This document shows positions 11,478 through 23,049 of a DNA stretch of 64,000 bases, piece after piece. The position numbers were made by a program, and so were the translations under genes. Numbering within the stretch: position 1 is the first letter of the stretch; the number at the start of each line of letters is the position of its first letter. The stretch is from assembly GCF_035222275.1 (NCBI RefSeq), contig NW_026946360.1:1054001-1118000 (forward strand), written 5' to 3'. This DNA comes from Podospora bellae-mahoneyi (Eukaryota; Ascomycota; Sordariomycetes; Sordariales; Podosporaceae). Under the pieces are notes generated by a model. It was given only the letters and a program-made list of their open reading frames with translations, did not search any database and was not told the origin of the DNA.

Positions 11478-12175
11478 ATGGCAGTCGAGAATACGACATG
11501 GCGAAACAACGTCTGGCTAGTGTGGTTTTACATCGTGTTTCCCATCACTGTCTGTAAGTCAAGATCGATACCCCGGTTCTGTCATTGATACTGTGCTCAA
11601 GAGATTTTCAACAGTAATCGATCTCCAAGAGGTCATCTACCCATCCTCTCTCCTCGTCCCAGCTGACGCGCCTCTGCACTTCGCCTACAAAGCCAAACAA
11701 GACTACATCGCCAAGTTCAACGACCCCATTGTACAATGGTCGCCCGAAACAGCCTCCGGTCATGACAGCTGGATGGGGCTTTTTATACACTTCGAGTTCT
11801 TTTTTCTTCTCCCCGTCATGATCTACGCCATGTACAAGATGGGGATCAGGCAGAAGGGAACGAGCGGCCCCGACGAGCTACTCTTCTTTGTGTATGCGCT
11901 TTACAATGCACTCACCACAGCGGTCTGCATTCACGATACATTTTATTGGGACAAGACTATCTGGGCGGACGAGAGTCAGCTGTGGACGCTGAGATCAGCG
12001 TACTATGCGCCGTTTGTGTTCATCCGTAAGTGTTTTAAGGATCTTTTTGCATGAAGGTTGTGACATGCTGGCTCACAACATCGCAGCTCTCCTCGGGGCG
12101 TTTGACATGGGTTCACGCATTCTATCCCGGTTCAAGGCGGCGGATGCGGCGGCAGAATCGAAGAAGGCCGAGTGA
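11478..12175 (+). CDS. EXPERA-domain membrane protein (emopamil-binding/TMEM97-like)
   Basis: 191 aa from three exons (11478-11553, 11615-12025, 12087-12175), introns gtaagt..acag and gtaagt..gcag; the joined frame is exact. Four hydrophobic segments are visible: VWLVWFYIVFPITVLIDL; FIHFEFFFLLPVMIYAMYKM; LLFFVYALYNALTTAV; and YYAPFVFIPLLGAFDMG. This is the four-helix EXPERA arrangement of EBP and TMEM97, which act in the ER on sterols or bind sterol-like ligands (family knowledge). The charged Lys-rich tail (AAESKKAE) resembles an ER-retention-style cytosolic tail. It faces the next gene tail to tail. The sterol isomerase itself is larger, so TMEM97/EFR-like is the better guess. Confidence 0.85.
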
Positions 12176-12657
12176 AGATTGGCTTGGGGCAACCCATCGC
12201 CTTGGCGACATCGTCGGAAGTAACTGGGCAAAACGTTTGGGCCGGAAGTCGTGGTATTGAGAACCCAAGGCTGTGTGATGTCTGAGTATGGACCAGGCAA
12301 GGTTAAATAGAAAGGAGGGAGAGGGAAAACACCCGTGGGCTGCATCTGGATCAATTTTTTGTGAGCAAGTTCCAAGCTTTGCAAACGCTCCAAATGTATG
12401 CAAATGATGCCTAGAATAAGGTAGCTAAGGTAGATGTAAGATACAAATACGAGTGTTCTCTCACATCCGTACGTAGCTACCTTTGATGCACCAGAAATAT
12501 AAACAATGAGATGGAGTAGCTGGAAAACATGTTTTCCACAGTCCCGCCGTTGCATTTATATAAATAACATTGTAATGTCATGAAGCCCCAAGCGCCCAAC
12601 TCCCACCGTCCACTCCAATTCCTGTCTGGCGATACCCAGTCAATTCCAAACAACCTC
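12176..12657. other. Convergent intergenic region
   Basis: Holds the 3' ends of two genes that meet tail to tail. No separate feature seen. Confidence 0.4.
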
Positions 12658-13661
12658 TCAGTCAATAGCTCTCTTCTGACCACCACCAGAGTAACCCCAT
12701 CCATTCCCGACTCCAACGCCGTATCCTAACGGTGTCGCGCCTCCCAGCGTTCTCCCCTTCAACCGCTGTGGCAATATGACTCCAAAGAAGTACGCACCCG
12801 CCACGACAACTCCGGCCCCAAAGGACAGCAGTGAATAAAACACTGTGGAAGCATATATATGCCCTCCCATCCCCTGCCACTCGACTCTTCCCTCAGTTTT
12901 TGGCAGGGCAGGAGTAGGGAACCACCTGACACTGAACTTGAAAGGCAGCGGGTCTCCAATGACCAGTCTCACAGTGTCCCCGCCTTCCATATGTGTCAAG
13001 GGGCTCGTCGAGTATGCTGTTGCAGAATCCAGAACACCGCTGTCGTGTGGATGGACATGTTGCTTGGGCGTGCTGTGCAGCAAAACATTCATGTGGGTAG
13101 ATATGTGCATGTGGCTCAGCTGCAGCGTCCCCGCGAGCGCAAAAACCAGAGGGATGTATTCTTGCTCGGGCTGTCGCTGGCCTACGACTTCGATATGCGG
13201 CGGGGGCCGGGCGGGCAGTCGGCAGGCGAGGGGTGCATCGGCGTGCACGTAAAACTCGAGGAGGTGGAAGAAGGGGTCAGAAATCATGGGGATTGTGCAA
13301 TTTTTTTCTTCTTCGATTCCGTACCGGAATTCTAACGGTGAGGACGTCTCGTTGCAGATCGGGAAAGGGATCCATTGGATTTCGTGGGTTGGGGAGTCGG
13401 GGAGGGATACGTGTTCGCCCGTTTCTCTGGTGGTTTGCGACTCGCAGGTCAGTGTATGCAACGATGGGATTTTGGGACAGGGCGAAGAAGAAAACAAGCG
13501 TACGAGCTGCGATTCATACACTCAACCCGAATGGGGGCACCATAGTGGTAAGATGGCAGCGAGAGTTCGTGGTGGCTTGCGCTGGAAGCAATGGCAACAT
13601 GGCCGAAAAAGGAAGCTGTCAAAGCCAGCGATGGCAGTCGAAGCCACGGTCGCAGTATCAT
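12658..13661 (-). CDS. Conserved fungal secreted/type I single-span protein, unknown function
   Basis: 308 aa from two exons, 13504-13661 and 12658-13426. The intron 13427-13503 has donor gtacgc, branch-like CTGAC and acceptor ccag, joining GAPIRVECMNRSS to ETGEHVSLPD; this choice is the only one that keeps frame and family pattern. The N-terminus is a signal peptide (hydrophobic stretch after MILRPWLRLP). The lumenal part has Cys pairs (VECMNR, FPICNET, NCTIP, LACRLP), and FALAGTLQLSHMHIS. Near residues 250-275 one membrane span (FYSLLSFGAGVVVAGAYF) precedes a short Gly-rich cytosolic tail. I recognise it as a recurrent Pezizomycotina family without assigned function. Confidence 0.75.
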
Positions 13662-14307
13662 GGTTGTAAATCTGTGGCTTTGTATCGTCAATAACCCAAT
13701 GCCAACTATCGCAGGGACATTTTGCGCAGTCTCTTTCGATGTTGGCGAGGGGCACACAGTCGATTGCAAGACGGCCTGAACCCGTCAAAGGCGGATGTCG
13801 CCGCTGAAAGCTTCCCCAGACTTTTGGTTCCGTCTTCTGTGTCCACTTTCAGCTCGACCTTACAGGGGGGCTGCCAGGCTGAGTCATCGTGCAAAGCTTT
13901 ACCCTAACCCTCATCAACACTACCCCGTTTGTCCCCTTTCTGCAGAGAAACCCAATAATTTTGTATCTGGAGTCTAAAAGGTCGTTTACTCTTGCGCCAT
14001 AGGTTTTTCCTCACCACGACGTGCATTGTGCTTTCGGATCCGTCCGAAGTGCCTTAGCTTCCATGGTCTCAGGGAGTAGTCAATCCTCAAGTCCTCAACG
14101 AGATGCGAACCTTCAAAAGGCTCAATAATTAGGGGGAACAGCAGGTCCGCAGTGGGTTGGAAGTCTCTTGCATATGGGAATAAACACATTTTTCATAATG
14201 TATGTACAAACTGAAACAGCCTATTTACAGTCCCGTCTTCTTCTTCTTCGTCCTCCAATCTGCTCCCCAGCCCTACTTTTACCTGCACATCTTCGGGGCA
14301 CCGACGT
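13662..14307. other. Intergenic, nothing recognised
   Basis: Upstream region of the minus-strand membrane-protein gene and 3' side of the feruloyl esterase gene. Confidence 0.4.
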
Positions 14308-15372
14308 CTAAAGGCATTGATGATAGTAATCGTTCAACTTTGTGCAAGTGGTTCCTGAGACACAGATGGTGGGACCGTTCCACCCTTGCCCACCGCACTG
14401 TCCCCAGCGAGGAGCAGTAGGGCCGGGCGCCGGTCCGGTTGTGGGCTCAGGAGCGCGAGAGGTGGTAATCAAGGTGGTCTGGGGATTGCCGGGATTGGAG
14501 GTAGGTTCGGGGCTGGGGTTGCTGCTCCCATCGGCCTGGAACTGTCTCCAGAACTCCCATGTGTTACCAGGGGCGAAGGGGGTGTTGCTTCCCTGGTCTT
14601 GCTGAGACGGGTTATGGTCTCCGTCAAAGATAACCCAGGTAACGGGCTTGCCAGGGAGACAGTTGCGGTACTCGGTCTTGGTGGAGCGGCCTCCGTTGGG
14701 CTGAGGCTCGGGATTAAGAGGGGTGCAGCCGTTGTTTTGGACAAATCGGTCACGCATTTGGCGGCCCATGGAGATGCTCAGGACCGAGTCGCGGGTACCG
14801 TGCTGGTGGTAGTAGGCCACAGGCTGAGTGCCTCCGTTGCAGCCACTGAGAACAGCGCTGGAAAGAACCGAGATGGCTCGGACCTGGTCAGGACGAGAGC
14901 AGGCCCAAGAGTAGGACATGGCACCACCGTAGCTGAAGCCGGTGGCGAAGCGCAGAGACTGCTCAACGCAGAGATCATTCTCGATAGTGCGCACCATATT
15001 GTCGACAAAAGTGATATCTTCGCCACCGGTGTTGGCCCAACCTTGGTTGAGACCATTGGGCGAGATGAAGATGGCACTGTTGTTGCCTGTCATCAAGGGG
15101 GGAAGACCGTACCAGGCAAGGGTACCGCCCCCTCCGTTGGCGATCTGTTGAGCGTTTCCTCCAAGAGCATGGAAGGTAAAGACAAGGCGGTACGCAAAGT
15201 TGCGGTCATAGTTGTCAGGGAGGCGGACAATATATTCTCTTTGTTTGCCGTTCACGGTTGTCGTGTATTGACCATTGCGAATGGTTGGTGTCTTGCCACA
15301 ACCAGGAGAGCGTGCGCCCAAGACCGGAGTGACGCAGGAAAGCGCCAAAAGCGCAATAGTTGAGAACTGCAT
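14308..15372 (-). CDS. Feruloyl esterase (CE1, type B/D-like) with C-terminal CBM1
   Basis: 354 aa, intronless. Residues 1-19 form a signal peptide ending at VLGA. The alpha/beta-hydrolase domain carries the nucleophile elbow GFSYGG (Ser147), probable Asp194 (GTRDS) and His253 (FDGDHNP). A Pro/Ser/Thr linker (about 281-318) leads to a fungal cellulose-binding module starting [11 protein letters not shown] with its conserved Cys residues, ending in HQCL. Such enzymes release ferulate from arabinoxylan in plant cell walls, and CBM1 holds them on cellulose (family knowledge). An acetylxylan esterase of the same fold is the main alternative. A TATA-like box lies about 80 nt upstream of the start. 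Confidence 0.9.
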   Translation of the reverse strand: MQFSTIALLALSCVTPVLGARSPGCGKTPTIRNGQYTTTVNGKQREYIVRLPDNYDRNFAYRLVFTFHALGGNAQQIANGGGGTLAWYGLPPLMTGNNSAIFISPNGLNQGWANTGGEDITFVDNMVRTIENDLCVEQSLRFATGFSYGGAMSYSWACSRPDQVRAISVLSSAVLSGCNGGTQPVAYYHQHGTRDSVLSISMGRQMRDRFVQNNGCTPLNPEPQPNGGRSTKTEYRNCLPGKPVTWVIFDGDHNPSQQDQGSNTPFAPGNTWEFWRQFQADGSSNPSPEPTSNPGNPQTTLITTSRAPEPTTGPAPGPTAPRWGQCGGQGWNGPTICVSGTTCTKLNDYYHQCL

Positions 15373-15446
15373 GATGGCTAGACGTCGCTGAGGTTGTTGC
15401 TGGCACTAACTCCCTTGCCAGCCGATGTGGGAAAGAAGCTACCCAT

Positions 15447-15454
15447 CTTATATA
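15447..15454 (-). promoter_or_regulatory. TATA-like box of feruloyl esterase gene
   Basis: The minus strand reads TATATAAG 75-82 nt before the start codon at 15372, a plausible core promoter position. Sequence-only evidence. Confidence 0.45.
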
Positions 15455-17757
15455 CCCAGCTCGACAGTACCTACCTACCTGGTGAGTCGTGTTAGGGATT
15501 GAGACAATCGCCTTAGGGAAATATTTCGGAAGACATCCGTGAAAATGCAACATGGAGTGAATCTCTGGTTACATCTCCCCGCTACTTTGTTCTTGGGCTG
15601 TTGAGTACATGATGGAAATAGCCATGATTCAAATCAGTGTCCTGTTCATGTGAACTCATTCCGAGCCTTCATAACAAGATGCGCACCAATAACGACTCAG
15701 TACCAACTACCGATTTTAGGTGGCTTGGTTGTTTTGCTTGAACAATGCAAAAATGCAACACTGACCAGGGAAGGAATACCAGGCAATGGATATCCGTTGC
15801 AACGGTGCGCTTCCCTAGACATGGGGGAAGCCCAATTGAGGCTCGCCTAAGATGCTCCCCAGATCCAATGACTAAATCGGATCACTCTCCCGAGCTTTTC
15901 ACAGCTAGACAGATCAGAAAAGTCCAGCGCGCCAAGATCATGGGCAATGTTCAAGATCATGCGAAGTTAGCCGCGCGTATAAGAACTCTCGACATGCGTT
16001 GAAGTGGGACTGTGGCGACAGCGAGCCACAATCAAGTACACACAATCAGTTATATTCAAAACGGGGAGTATAAGTCCTGACGCTCCCGTACGAGTTTGGA
16101 TACCAGTGTACCTAGATATTGCTGTCTTGTTAAGTACATGTCAAGTCAAGTCAGTTCATATGTTTCCTGGTCAATTTTTCATTCTCTTCATTTGTCAGGC
16201 ATTGCTTGTGTCAAATTTCTGTTGCCAATCCAACTAGGTCGATACGACCCCAGCTATACCTCCGTGGCTTGGCTAGGTTAGCTCCAGTCGTCATGCCCAA
16301 CTTCCATTTTAAGCACGGAGCTGTTCTTCTCGGGACCAACAACTGGTCAAAAACAAAACCTGTGTTTTCTCTTTTCTTTTTATTTGCCGAACTTATCTAC
16401 CGACGTGACTACCAAGATGTCGATTGAGACGAGCACTTCGGCTCCCAACTCCGTGGGTTGAGGCTCATCTTTTGACTATTTAACCGCTGCAGCTAAATTT
16501 CCGTTGTTTCGTTCTTAGCACATCGAGTCACCCTGAATCCGGGTAATCGGTCATGTACCTGTTGCGGAGAAATACCTTCATTAGCGCTCCCGTCCGCTTT
16601 GCAGATGGACACAACGTGGTCTTAATAAACCTGCCGCTGCCAATCAAGCGGGAAAATAATCTGGAATTTGCATCCTTGCCTTTGACTAAAGTGTTTGCTG
16701 TTGTATGGGATGTGAAGAGAAGGTCTCAGCATCAGGATTGTCTCGGTATGACGAACTGTTAGTTGCATGTGTTAATATTGACAAATGCATGGCATTTCAG
16801 AAGATTTCTACAGCCCTAATCCCTATCGGAGTCCTCTCTGAGTTACACATCGAGACAAGAATACCATTGAAGATGATCACGGACCGATATGTAGGTAGGT
16901 ACGTAATTCGATGCAAGGTGTAAGAACCATGCTTGATGGCCGAGGCAATCAATTAACTATGTTACTTGTACCTGCCTATCTATCCTGACTGTAACAATAA
17001 ATTTTCTCCAAGAAATGAGATGACTCGTTTAGGTTGTTACTGCACCCGACTCAAATCTCCGGACAGTTGCTCTAGCCATGCCTATTAACTAGGAAGTGGT
17101 TCGGTCTGGTAGCCTTATATCATAAGGCTTCGATTAGATGCACGATTACTCCGGCATCCTTTATCCTGGGTAGCCGGTTACGGGCTACCATTATAAAGCT
17201 GATATAGGCCAACCTCGCGTGATAGGTGGCCAAGTGGGTATGAAGTCCTGGACCTAAAATCTCACCGCCCAACCAGCAATTGCGGTCAGAAAAAAAGCAG
17301 GCAAACTGAATAAGATGTTGTAAGAGCTGTGATGTGGCTGCCTGAGTCATGTGGACTAAAACATCTAGTCTAGGGCTTACTCTGGGATTCGCTCTTGAAG
17401 TTGAAAATGACAGGTACACTAGGGTCTTGGTACCTCACATTAGACGCTCTCTTCTCTGAGAATGGTCATGATTCCTTGGTTGAATTGTGACCATTCGGTG
17501 GGATTCGAGTCAGCATTTGGCTCCCAGGGAGAAAAGGTTCAAGGCACCAGTGACGCCACCAAAGTTGCTAGATAAACTCTGGAAAGTTACCAAGAGTTGA
17601 GTGACTCACCGCCGGTGGATACCTACCTACCTACCTGCAGGTTAAAAACACCCAAAGTCAAATCCTTTTGTTTTTTTGGGCTTTTCGCCAGTCCTCACTT
17701 CATTCCGATCAAAATACTACAAAGGGGGATACCTGAAACAGTCCAAACGAAGAAAAG
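15455..17757. other. Gene-poor 2.3 kb, nothing recognised
   Basis: Contains TACC microsatellite runs (15466-15480, 17619-17635) and scattered short ORFs, one of about 99 codons on the minus strand at 17120-17419 without known motifs. No gene, RNA or transposon end could be supported. It may hold strongly decayed material. Confidence 0.4.
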
Positions 17758-18164
17758 ATGTCGGCCTTTCTGGCCCGTAACACAGAGACTCTGCTCGACA
17801 TCGCAGCAGATGTGATACAGCTCCTTAAATCCTCGAACGCCACTGTTAGGGTTGCCGAGTCTCTCACAGCAGGGGGTGTCATGAGGAGGTTGCTTCCCAA
17901 ATGGCAGAAGGTGCGCGCAGGATAACAACACATGACGACGCTCGTCCCACGACGTGGGGAGTTGGCACTACTGGCGTTGCTGGACCTGATAAGCAAGATG
18001 GGAAGGCAGTTGGGACGGTCTACATCGGCATTGCCAGCCCCACTGGTAGCAAGGCGTTTGGTCCGTTCAACTTTCCAGGGACAAAAGAAAGAATACGGGA
18101 GGCAACAGTCATGAAGGCACTCGCAAGGTTGCGAGAAGAGTTGACGAAGGCGAGACACGCATGA
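17758..18164 (+). pseudogene. CinA C-terminal-domain (NMN amidohydrolase-like) gene with internal deletion
   Basis: The first part (17758-17896) reads MSAFLARNTETLLDIAAD and then RVAESLTAGGVMRR, the N-terminus of the CinA/PncC domain, including the AES-T-GG signature. The second part (17901-18164), in another frame, reads MAEGARR.., then WGVGTTGVAGPD, GKAVGTVYIGIA and a Lys/Arg-rich end, the C-terminus of the same domain. The central strand/helix segment between them (S-V-P-G-S, Y-S-N, V-S-x-E-V-A in the family) is absent, an estimated 40-50 residues, and the join is out of frame. No intron can restore missing DNA. The family deamidates nicotinamide mononucleotide. The open second part could still yield a short product from its ATG, but would lack the active-site half. 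Confidence 0.75.
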
Positions 18165-20923
18165 TGGCGTCATCATGAAAACTGCTGAAGATTTGTTGGA
18201 GGTGAGGGTGGATGCAAAGTTCACTTGTTTGTTAGAAGGGGATCTGGGTCGTTGATTTGTTGTGGGGCACCTACAAAGGGCCTATTTTTCACCAGACCCA
18301 CACCTGGCTTGATCTTAAGGCTGGGTTTTACTTACTGTTTACTTTTACTCCAAACAACTAACAACAACACTAAAATATCAATTTGTCAACCAATTTCCCT
18401 GCCTTTTTGGCCTCTCTTCCGCGGGCAGTGACTTCACTAGGCCACCGCCCTACATTTGTTTTTGGCTTCCAAGGTTGTCTTGTCTTCCTTACCCATCAAC
18501 AGGCATGATTATTTGCATACTTCATCTGCACCCAATTGCAGGCCTGTACAAGGAAAAGCATCTTTTTGTTCTTTCTAGCGGATAAGTACGCTTGCACTTT
18601 CTTTGGATAGGTCAAAGTGATGATAGCATCTCCTGTGGGTATGCATTTCTCAGGTAAGGCGGATTCGGATGACGTGCCAGCCGGTCTCTCTTCGGCGAAT
18701 CTCTTGTCAATACACGTGCCGTATGGAGAATATCTGTTTGTGCCTCAAAGTCAAACTATGGATACTTAGTTTATGACGTACCTGTGTGACTGAAAGTTCT
18801 AAAGCCCTGCACGAGATCAGTCAGAGCTCGTAAAGAAGAATTTGGTAGGTGACATTACAAGAACGAGTTCTATTGTTCAGGTGTTTACTCTAAGATTATG
18901 ACTACAGTCTTCTAGGTTGTGAGAGCTCCCAAATAGGTAGTGTCGTTGGTGTCGCTTTAGCAGGATTTGTGGAGAAGGATTACCGCTACTTAATAGAAAG
19001 TAGTTATTGGTGCGTACTAGATTCGGGGAATCACGGGGGCTTTTGAGAAGCTGGCTGTTACGGTTAGTTGAGTACCTAAGGTATTGGCTAGCGATTGTCT
19101 TTTCTCAATACCGATTACCTGGTTAATCCGCGGAGCAGGAATCGATGCAGGTTGCAAAACCAGGGCTCAGTGGAGCAGATCAACAGGGTGGACTTTAATG
19201 GTTAGACTCAGTTCAGGCAAGCAGGACGCTGCTGAGTTTGGTAGATGGGTTGCATGCTCGTGGAGTAGATTTTATACATGGGTATGGTACGTTACGTTGG
19301 ATGTCTTTCTTATCATAACATCAGTTTTATCCCATGCCTCGTATCAGCTGTGTGAGTTCCAAACCCGACAGAATCTAGGCTCGGGGTGGTTAGCTACCTA
19401 GTGTTACGGTGTACTTTGACAAACTCTTGAGTTCAGTCCCTGGGATCTAAGACAACCGGAAAAGCTACAACATCAATATCTTTTGTCTCGGTAGGTAGAT
19501 GAACTGGTTGATGACGGTGGCAGGGTGTAGTCTGCATGTGGCGCAGGGTTCTCGGCCCGGCATGAGAATATTATGCCATAGCTTCCAGGAAATGAAGAAG
19601 TCAACTAGGATTGCATGGTCTGGGATTTCAATTTTCATGGGTCGCTGCCGATAATGCTGTTTCACCTATGTTTTCCTGAGATGAGATGGTGTTCCTACAC
19701 GAGGCACCAGGTGTCTGCTTCGCGATCTGATTGGTTTTGCGGCCCATAAAACACTGCCTGAGATAGCCGAGGTGGGCGAGCTTCGTGGTTGTGGCTTCCA
19801 GTTGCGCGACAACTTTGCCGCTGAGCTGCTGTCGACTCATAATTGAAGAATTTGTTTTCTCACAGATAAATAAGGTTCCATCACAACCGCCTGCCACCCG
19901 CATCTCGGCAATGGCGCAGCCAAAGCCGGTCACGCTCATCGCCCTACAGGGCACCTGGACCGGCCCGGGTTGCTGCAAATCCCACGTGTGAATTCTCCAG
20001 GCCAACCCCAATCATCTCAAGCCACAGAGCTTTCATGCTCTGCACTGTACCCTGATTAAACCAATTGTATTCTGCTTGGTGCAGGTTTATGGCACAGGAA
20101 GCTCGATGCCTGGTGTACAATGGGGATGACGGGCCGAGTTCGCACAGGGCTCGCAAATGCGGGCCGTCGAACAGACTGCTCATAGTGCCTTGTCGATCCA
20201 CGCCAGTCAGTGAATCTTCTTTTCAGGCAAATTTAGTTGCTTAGAAACCTTGGGAGGCCTCGTGGTTTTGTTGACCGTTTCTCTGTGCCTGTGCCATGTT
20301 GGTAGTTAGAATATACCCTACAGTACTGTGTTCCTGCCTGCGGGATAGAGTGCCATTCCAATTTCTCCGCACTCACATTTTGACAAAGCTTGTCAGGCGG
20401 GGCAGAGATTGGTTCTCCCCGCTTCCAAGGCTCAGACCAGCTCAGTCGTCTTCAGGGGCATTGCTCATGCTGATTGGTGACATGTTTACGAGCAGTGGAG
20501 CGCGGAGGGAGGCGGAGCAAGTCAAGCATCCCACTTGCACGGGCCATCTGCCAAGCAGAAGACACTGGTGTGCCTTCCATCTCATCGACAAGCTTCATCA
20601 AAATTGGCATCACGAGCGAGTTGGGGGCCGTTTCTTCATTCCAGCAGAACCGACAGGGCGAAGTTGGGTTCAAAGGTGGTGAATAACAATGGGATATAAC
20701 TTTGCTGGCGCGGGCCTTCTTTCTCGAGAGGGCCCTCCAAATCGCTCGTCAACAGTCCCAGTCCACATGAGCTCCTTCCCGAGGTCATCTGCCAACCTTT
20801 CATCGTCAAAATCAGCTTGTTTCAGCCGGTTCAAAGCCAGATGTGAATAGTGTCTGATAGGTTCTATATGCAGTCGTGCTATAAATCCTGACCCTATGGG
20901 AGCTTGTATGACCGCTTCATACA
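18165..20923. other. Gene-poor 2.8 kb, nothing recognised
   Basis: Only short unsupported ORFs. The 3' end is the upstream region of the Zn2Cys6 regulator. No repeat, RNA or transposon end recognised. Confidence 0.4.
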
Positions 20924-22903
20924 ATGGCACCATCGGCATCCCCCTCCCACACACCTGGCCCGTACACGGTCGTCTCTCTCCCGTCCAACCAAAGGCGTGC
21001 CAGTACCCCCAAGGTCCGTACCGGCTGCATCACTTGCAAGAATCGACATGTCAAGTGCGATGAGCGCAAGCCGACGTGTTCCCGCTGTGAAAAAGCACGC
21101 ATGGAGTGCCATGGCTATCTCGCCAAGACGGATCAAAAAGCAGCAAGAAAGTCGTCTAGCAAGTCCGCAACTATTCAAGGAGGCCCGCGGCCGTTACAGA
21201 TGATACGTCCCGCACGTGCAACGCCTTTCTGCCCCGAAAAAGACATAATCTACCATGACTTCTTCCGGTATACCCTTGTCAACGATCTTGCTGGCTATCT
21301 CCACGCCGACTTTTGGTCCCGGGTTGTGCTTTGCGAGGGTATTCGGGACAGTTGTGTCAACCACGCCGTACTTGCCATTGGCGCGCTTTCTCAGGCTCTC
21401 TTTGTTGAAGCTAGGCTTGATAGATCACCTGCTCGACAATCGTCTGGCTCGCCACCGTCCCCTCCACACTCTCATGTTCGTTGGCACCATATATACAATC
21501 CCCACTACCAGGCGGCCGTTCGCCACCAAAACCAGGCAATATCGCTGTGTTTACAACGAATACGGGACGATGGAGATACCATGTCCGCCCGAAACCTTCT
21601 TGTCATCACGTTGCTTCTCGTCGGCTACGAACTTCTTCAGGGTGACGTAGAAGCCGCCGATGGACTTATGACAAGCGGCATCCGACTGCTTCGAGACTCG
21701 ATAACAACCTTTAGGGACGCAACACGCCGGAACACCGGGCCTACCAACTATGTCAACCGCGAAGACGAAGACACGCAAGATATGGAGTACATCCTCCCTT
21801 TTTTGAGTGGAACGTCCAACCTGCGTCCCAGCCCGCCACCCTATTACACAATCCCCAGCTCTTCTCATGAATGTAACGACCTCCCGGTCTTTGGGAAAAC
21901 TAGCGCAGTGAAGTGTACTTTTCATTGGGGCAATTTTCACACACGGTGCTTGTTATTTATCTCGCAGGCTATGCAGCGTACCTTTGCTGGACAACCCCTT
22001 CCAACAAACGAGAGACACTCCCTCTGGGCAGAACAAGCACAACTTTGGAACTCATCTCGCCAATGGCAGCAAGTGCTATCTGATTACAAAGCAGCAGTCA
22101 GCCCTGAAGACGTTCGAACTAGAAAGATAATGTTACTGCTCCTTTTACAATGCTACACAGACCTCATCTGCCTCGCTTGGTGCCTGGATCCAGCAGGCAC
22201 AGCTTTGGACAACTGCGAGCCCGATTTCGGCCAGTTGCTCAACATAGCCCTCGAATTCTCTGAGGATCGAGAGTCCATGACCACGAACGGATTTATACTC
22301 TCCGGTGGAAACGTCACCGGTCCCCTGATATTGATTGCGACAAAGTGCCGAACTAGTCGGACCCTGAGGTGGCAGGCGCTCGAGGCTTTCAGAAAAATGA
22401 CTTGGCGGACAGGAGCATGGGATGCCAAAGTATTTGTGTCTGTGGCTGGTTTGGTATCGCTGGAGGAGGCGGCTCGGGATGAGGGAGGTCGAATAGATCC
22501 CATCAACAGGTGGCTATGTACCGGTATACACTCGGATGTGGATAGCATGAAGGTTATGGGGGAGTATACAAGAGCAACATTTGATGAGAAGGGTGATCCG
22601 ATAAAGAAATATTTGGTCTTGAATATAGATGGACGGCGGTTCCTAGCTGAGGGGGAGGGAACTATGGACCCGAGTTTGACAAAGCTTGATCCTGATCTAG
22701 GATGTGTTGGAAATACTCATGGACAACTGGCAGGTCAAATTACGAATCATGGTCTCGACGCTGATATGGGTGGCAGCATAAACGGGGCACTGTCGCCAGC
22801 TTCAGCGGTTACGGGGTCGGATTTTGATTCACCCTTACCTGTACCCACAGAGTATAACTCAAATTGGGATGGTCTGTCAAGCCGGGAGGATACCTTGGTG
22901 TAG
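20924..22903 (+). CDS. Zn2Cys6 fungal transcription factor
   Basis: 659 aa, intronless. The binuclear zinc cluster has Cys35, 38, 45, 52, 55 and 62 (CITCKNRHVKCDERKP, then TCSRCEKARMEC), preceded by a basic segment KVRTG. After a Ser/Lys-rich linker come the family mid-region patterns: FCPEKDIIYHDFFRYTL, LAGYLHADFW, VLAIGALSQALF, NLLVITLLLVGYELLQGD. The C-terminus is acidic and Ser/Asp-rich (SDFDSPLPVP). Fungal_trans_2-like regulators of this plan control metabolic or sugar-use genes. Its nearest neighbours (minus-strand esterase and CinA relic) give no clear target. Confidence 0.92.
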   Translation: MAPSASPSHTPGPYTVVSLPSNQRRASTPKVRTGCITCKNRHVKCDERKPTCSRCEKARMECHGYLAKTDQKAARKSSSKSATIQGGPRPLQMIRPARATPFCPEKDIIYHDFFRYTLVNDLAGYLHADFWSRVVLCEGIRDSCVNHAVLAIGALSQALFVEARLDRSPARQSSGSPPSPPHSHVRWHHIYNPHYQAAVRHQNQAISLCLQRIRDDGDTMSARNLLVITLLLVGYELLQGDVEAADGLMTSGIRLLRDSITTFRDATRRNTGPTNYVNREDEDTQDMEYILPFLSGTSNLRPSPPPYYTIPSSSHECNDLPVFGKTSAVKCTFHWGNFHTRCLLFISQAMQRTFAGQPLPTNERHSLWAEQAQLWNSSRQWQQVLSDYKAAVSPEDVRTRKIMLLLLLQCYTDLICLAWCLDPAGTALDNCEPDFGQLLNIALEFSEDRESMTTNGFILSGGNVTGPLILIATKCRTSRTLRWQALEAFRKMTWRTGAWDAKVFVSVAGLVSLEEAARDEGGRIDPINRWLCTGIHSDVDSMKVMGEYTRATFDEKGDPIKKYLVLNIDGRRFLAEGEGTMDPSLTKLDPDLGCVGNTHGQLAGQITNHGLDADMGGSINGALSPASAVTGSDFDSPLPVPTEYNSNWDGLSSREDTLV

Positions 22904-23049
22904 ATACGATTTAAACCCCACATCATGAGCTTGGGCGATGGATAGAATCATGTACGGCACATATACGGTTATATCAAACGTGTAGGTAGGTAGAGCATAC
23001 AATGCAGTATCCACGACACCATGACAGAGTTGCCCTGTTTCGAGCGGGA

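Noticed and set aside
14386-15363. 325-codon open frame on the plus strand
   Set aside because: Shadow of the feruloyl esterase gene; Gly/Arg/Val-rich, without motif.
17120-17419. 99-codon minus-strand frame
   Set aside because: No motif, no neighbouring exon and no signal of coding bias that I can judge.
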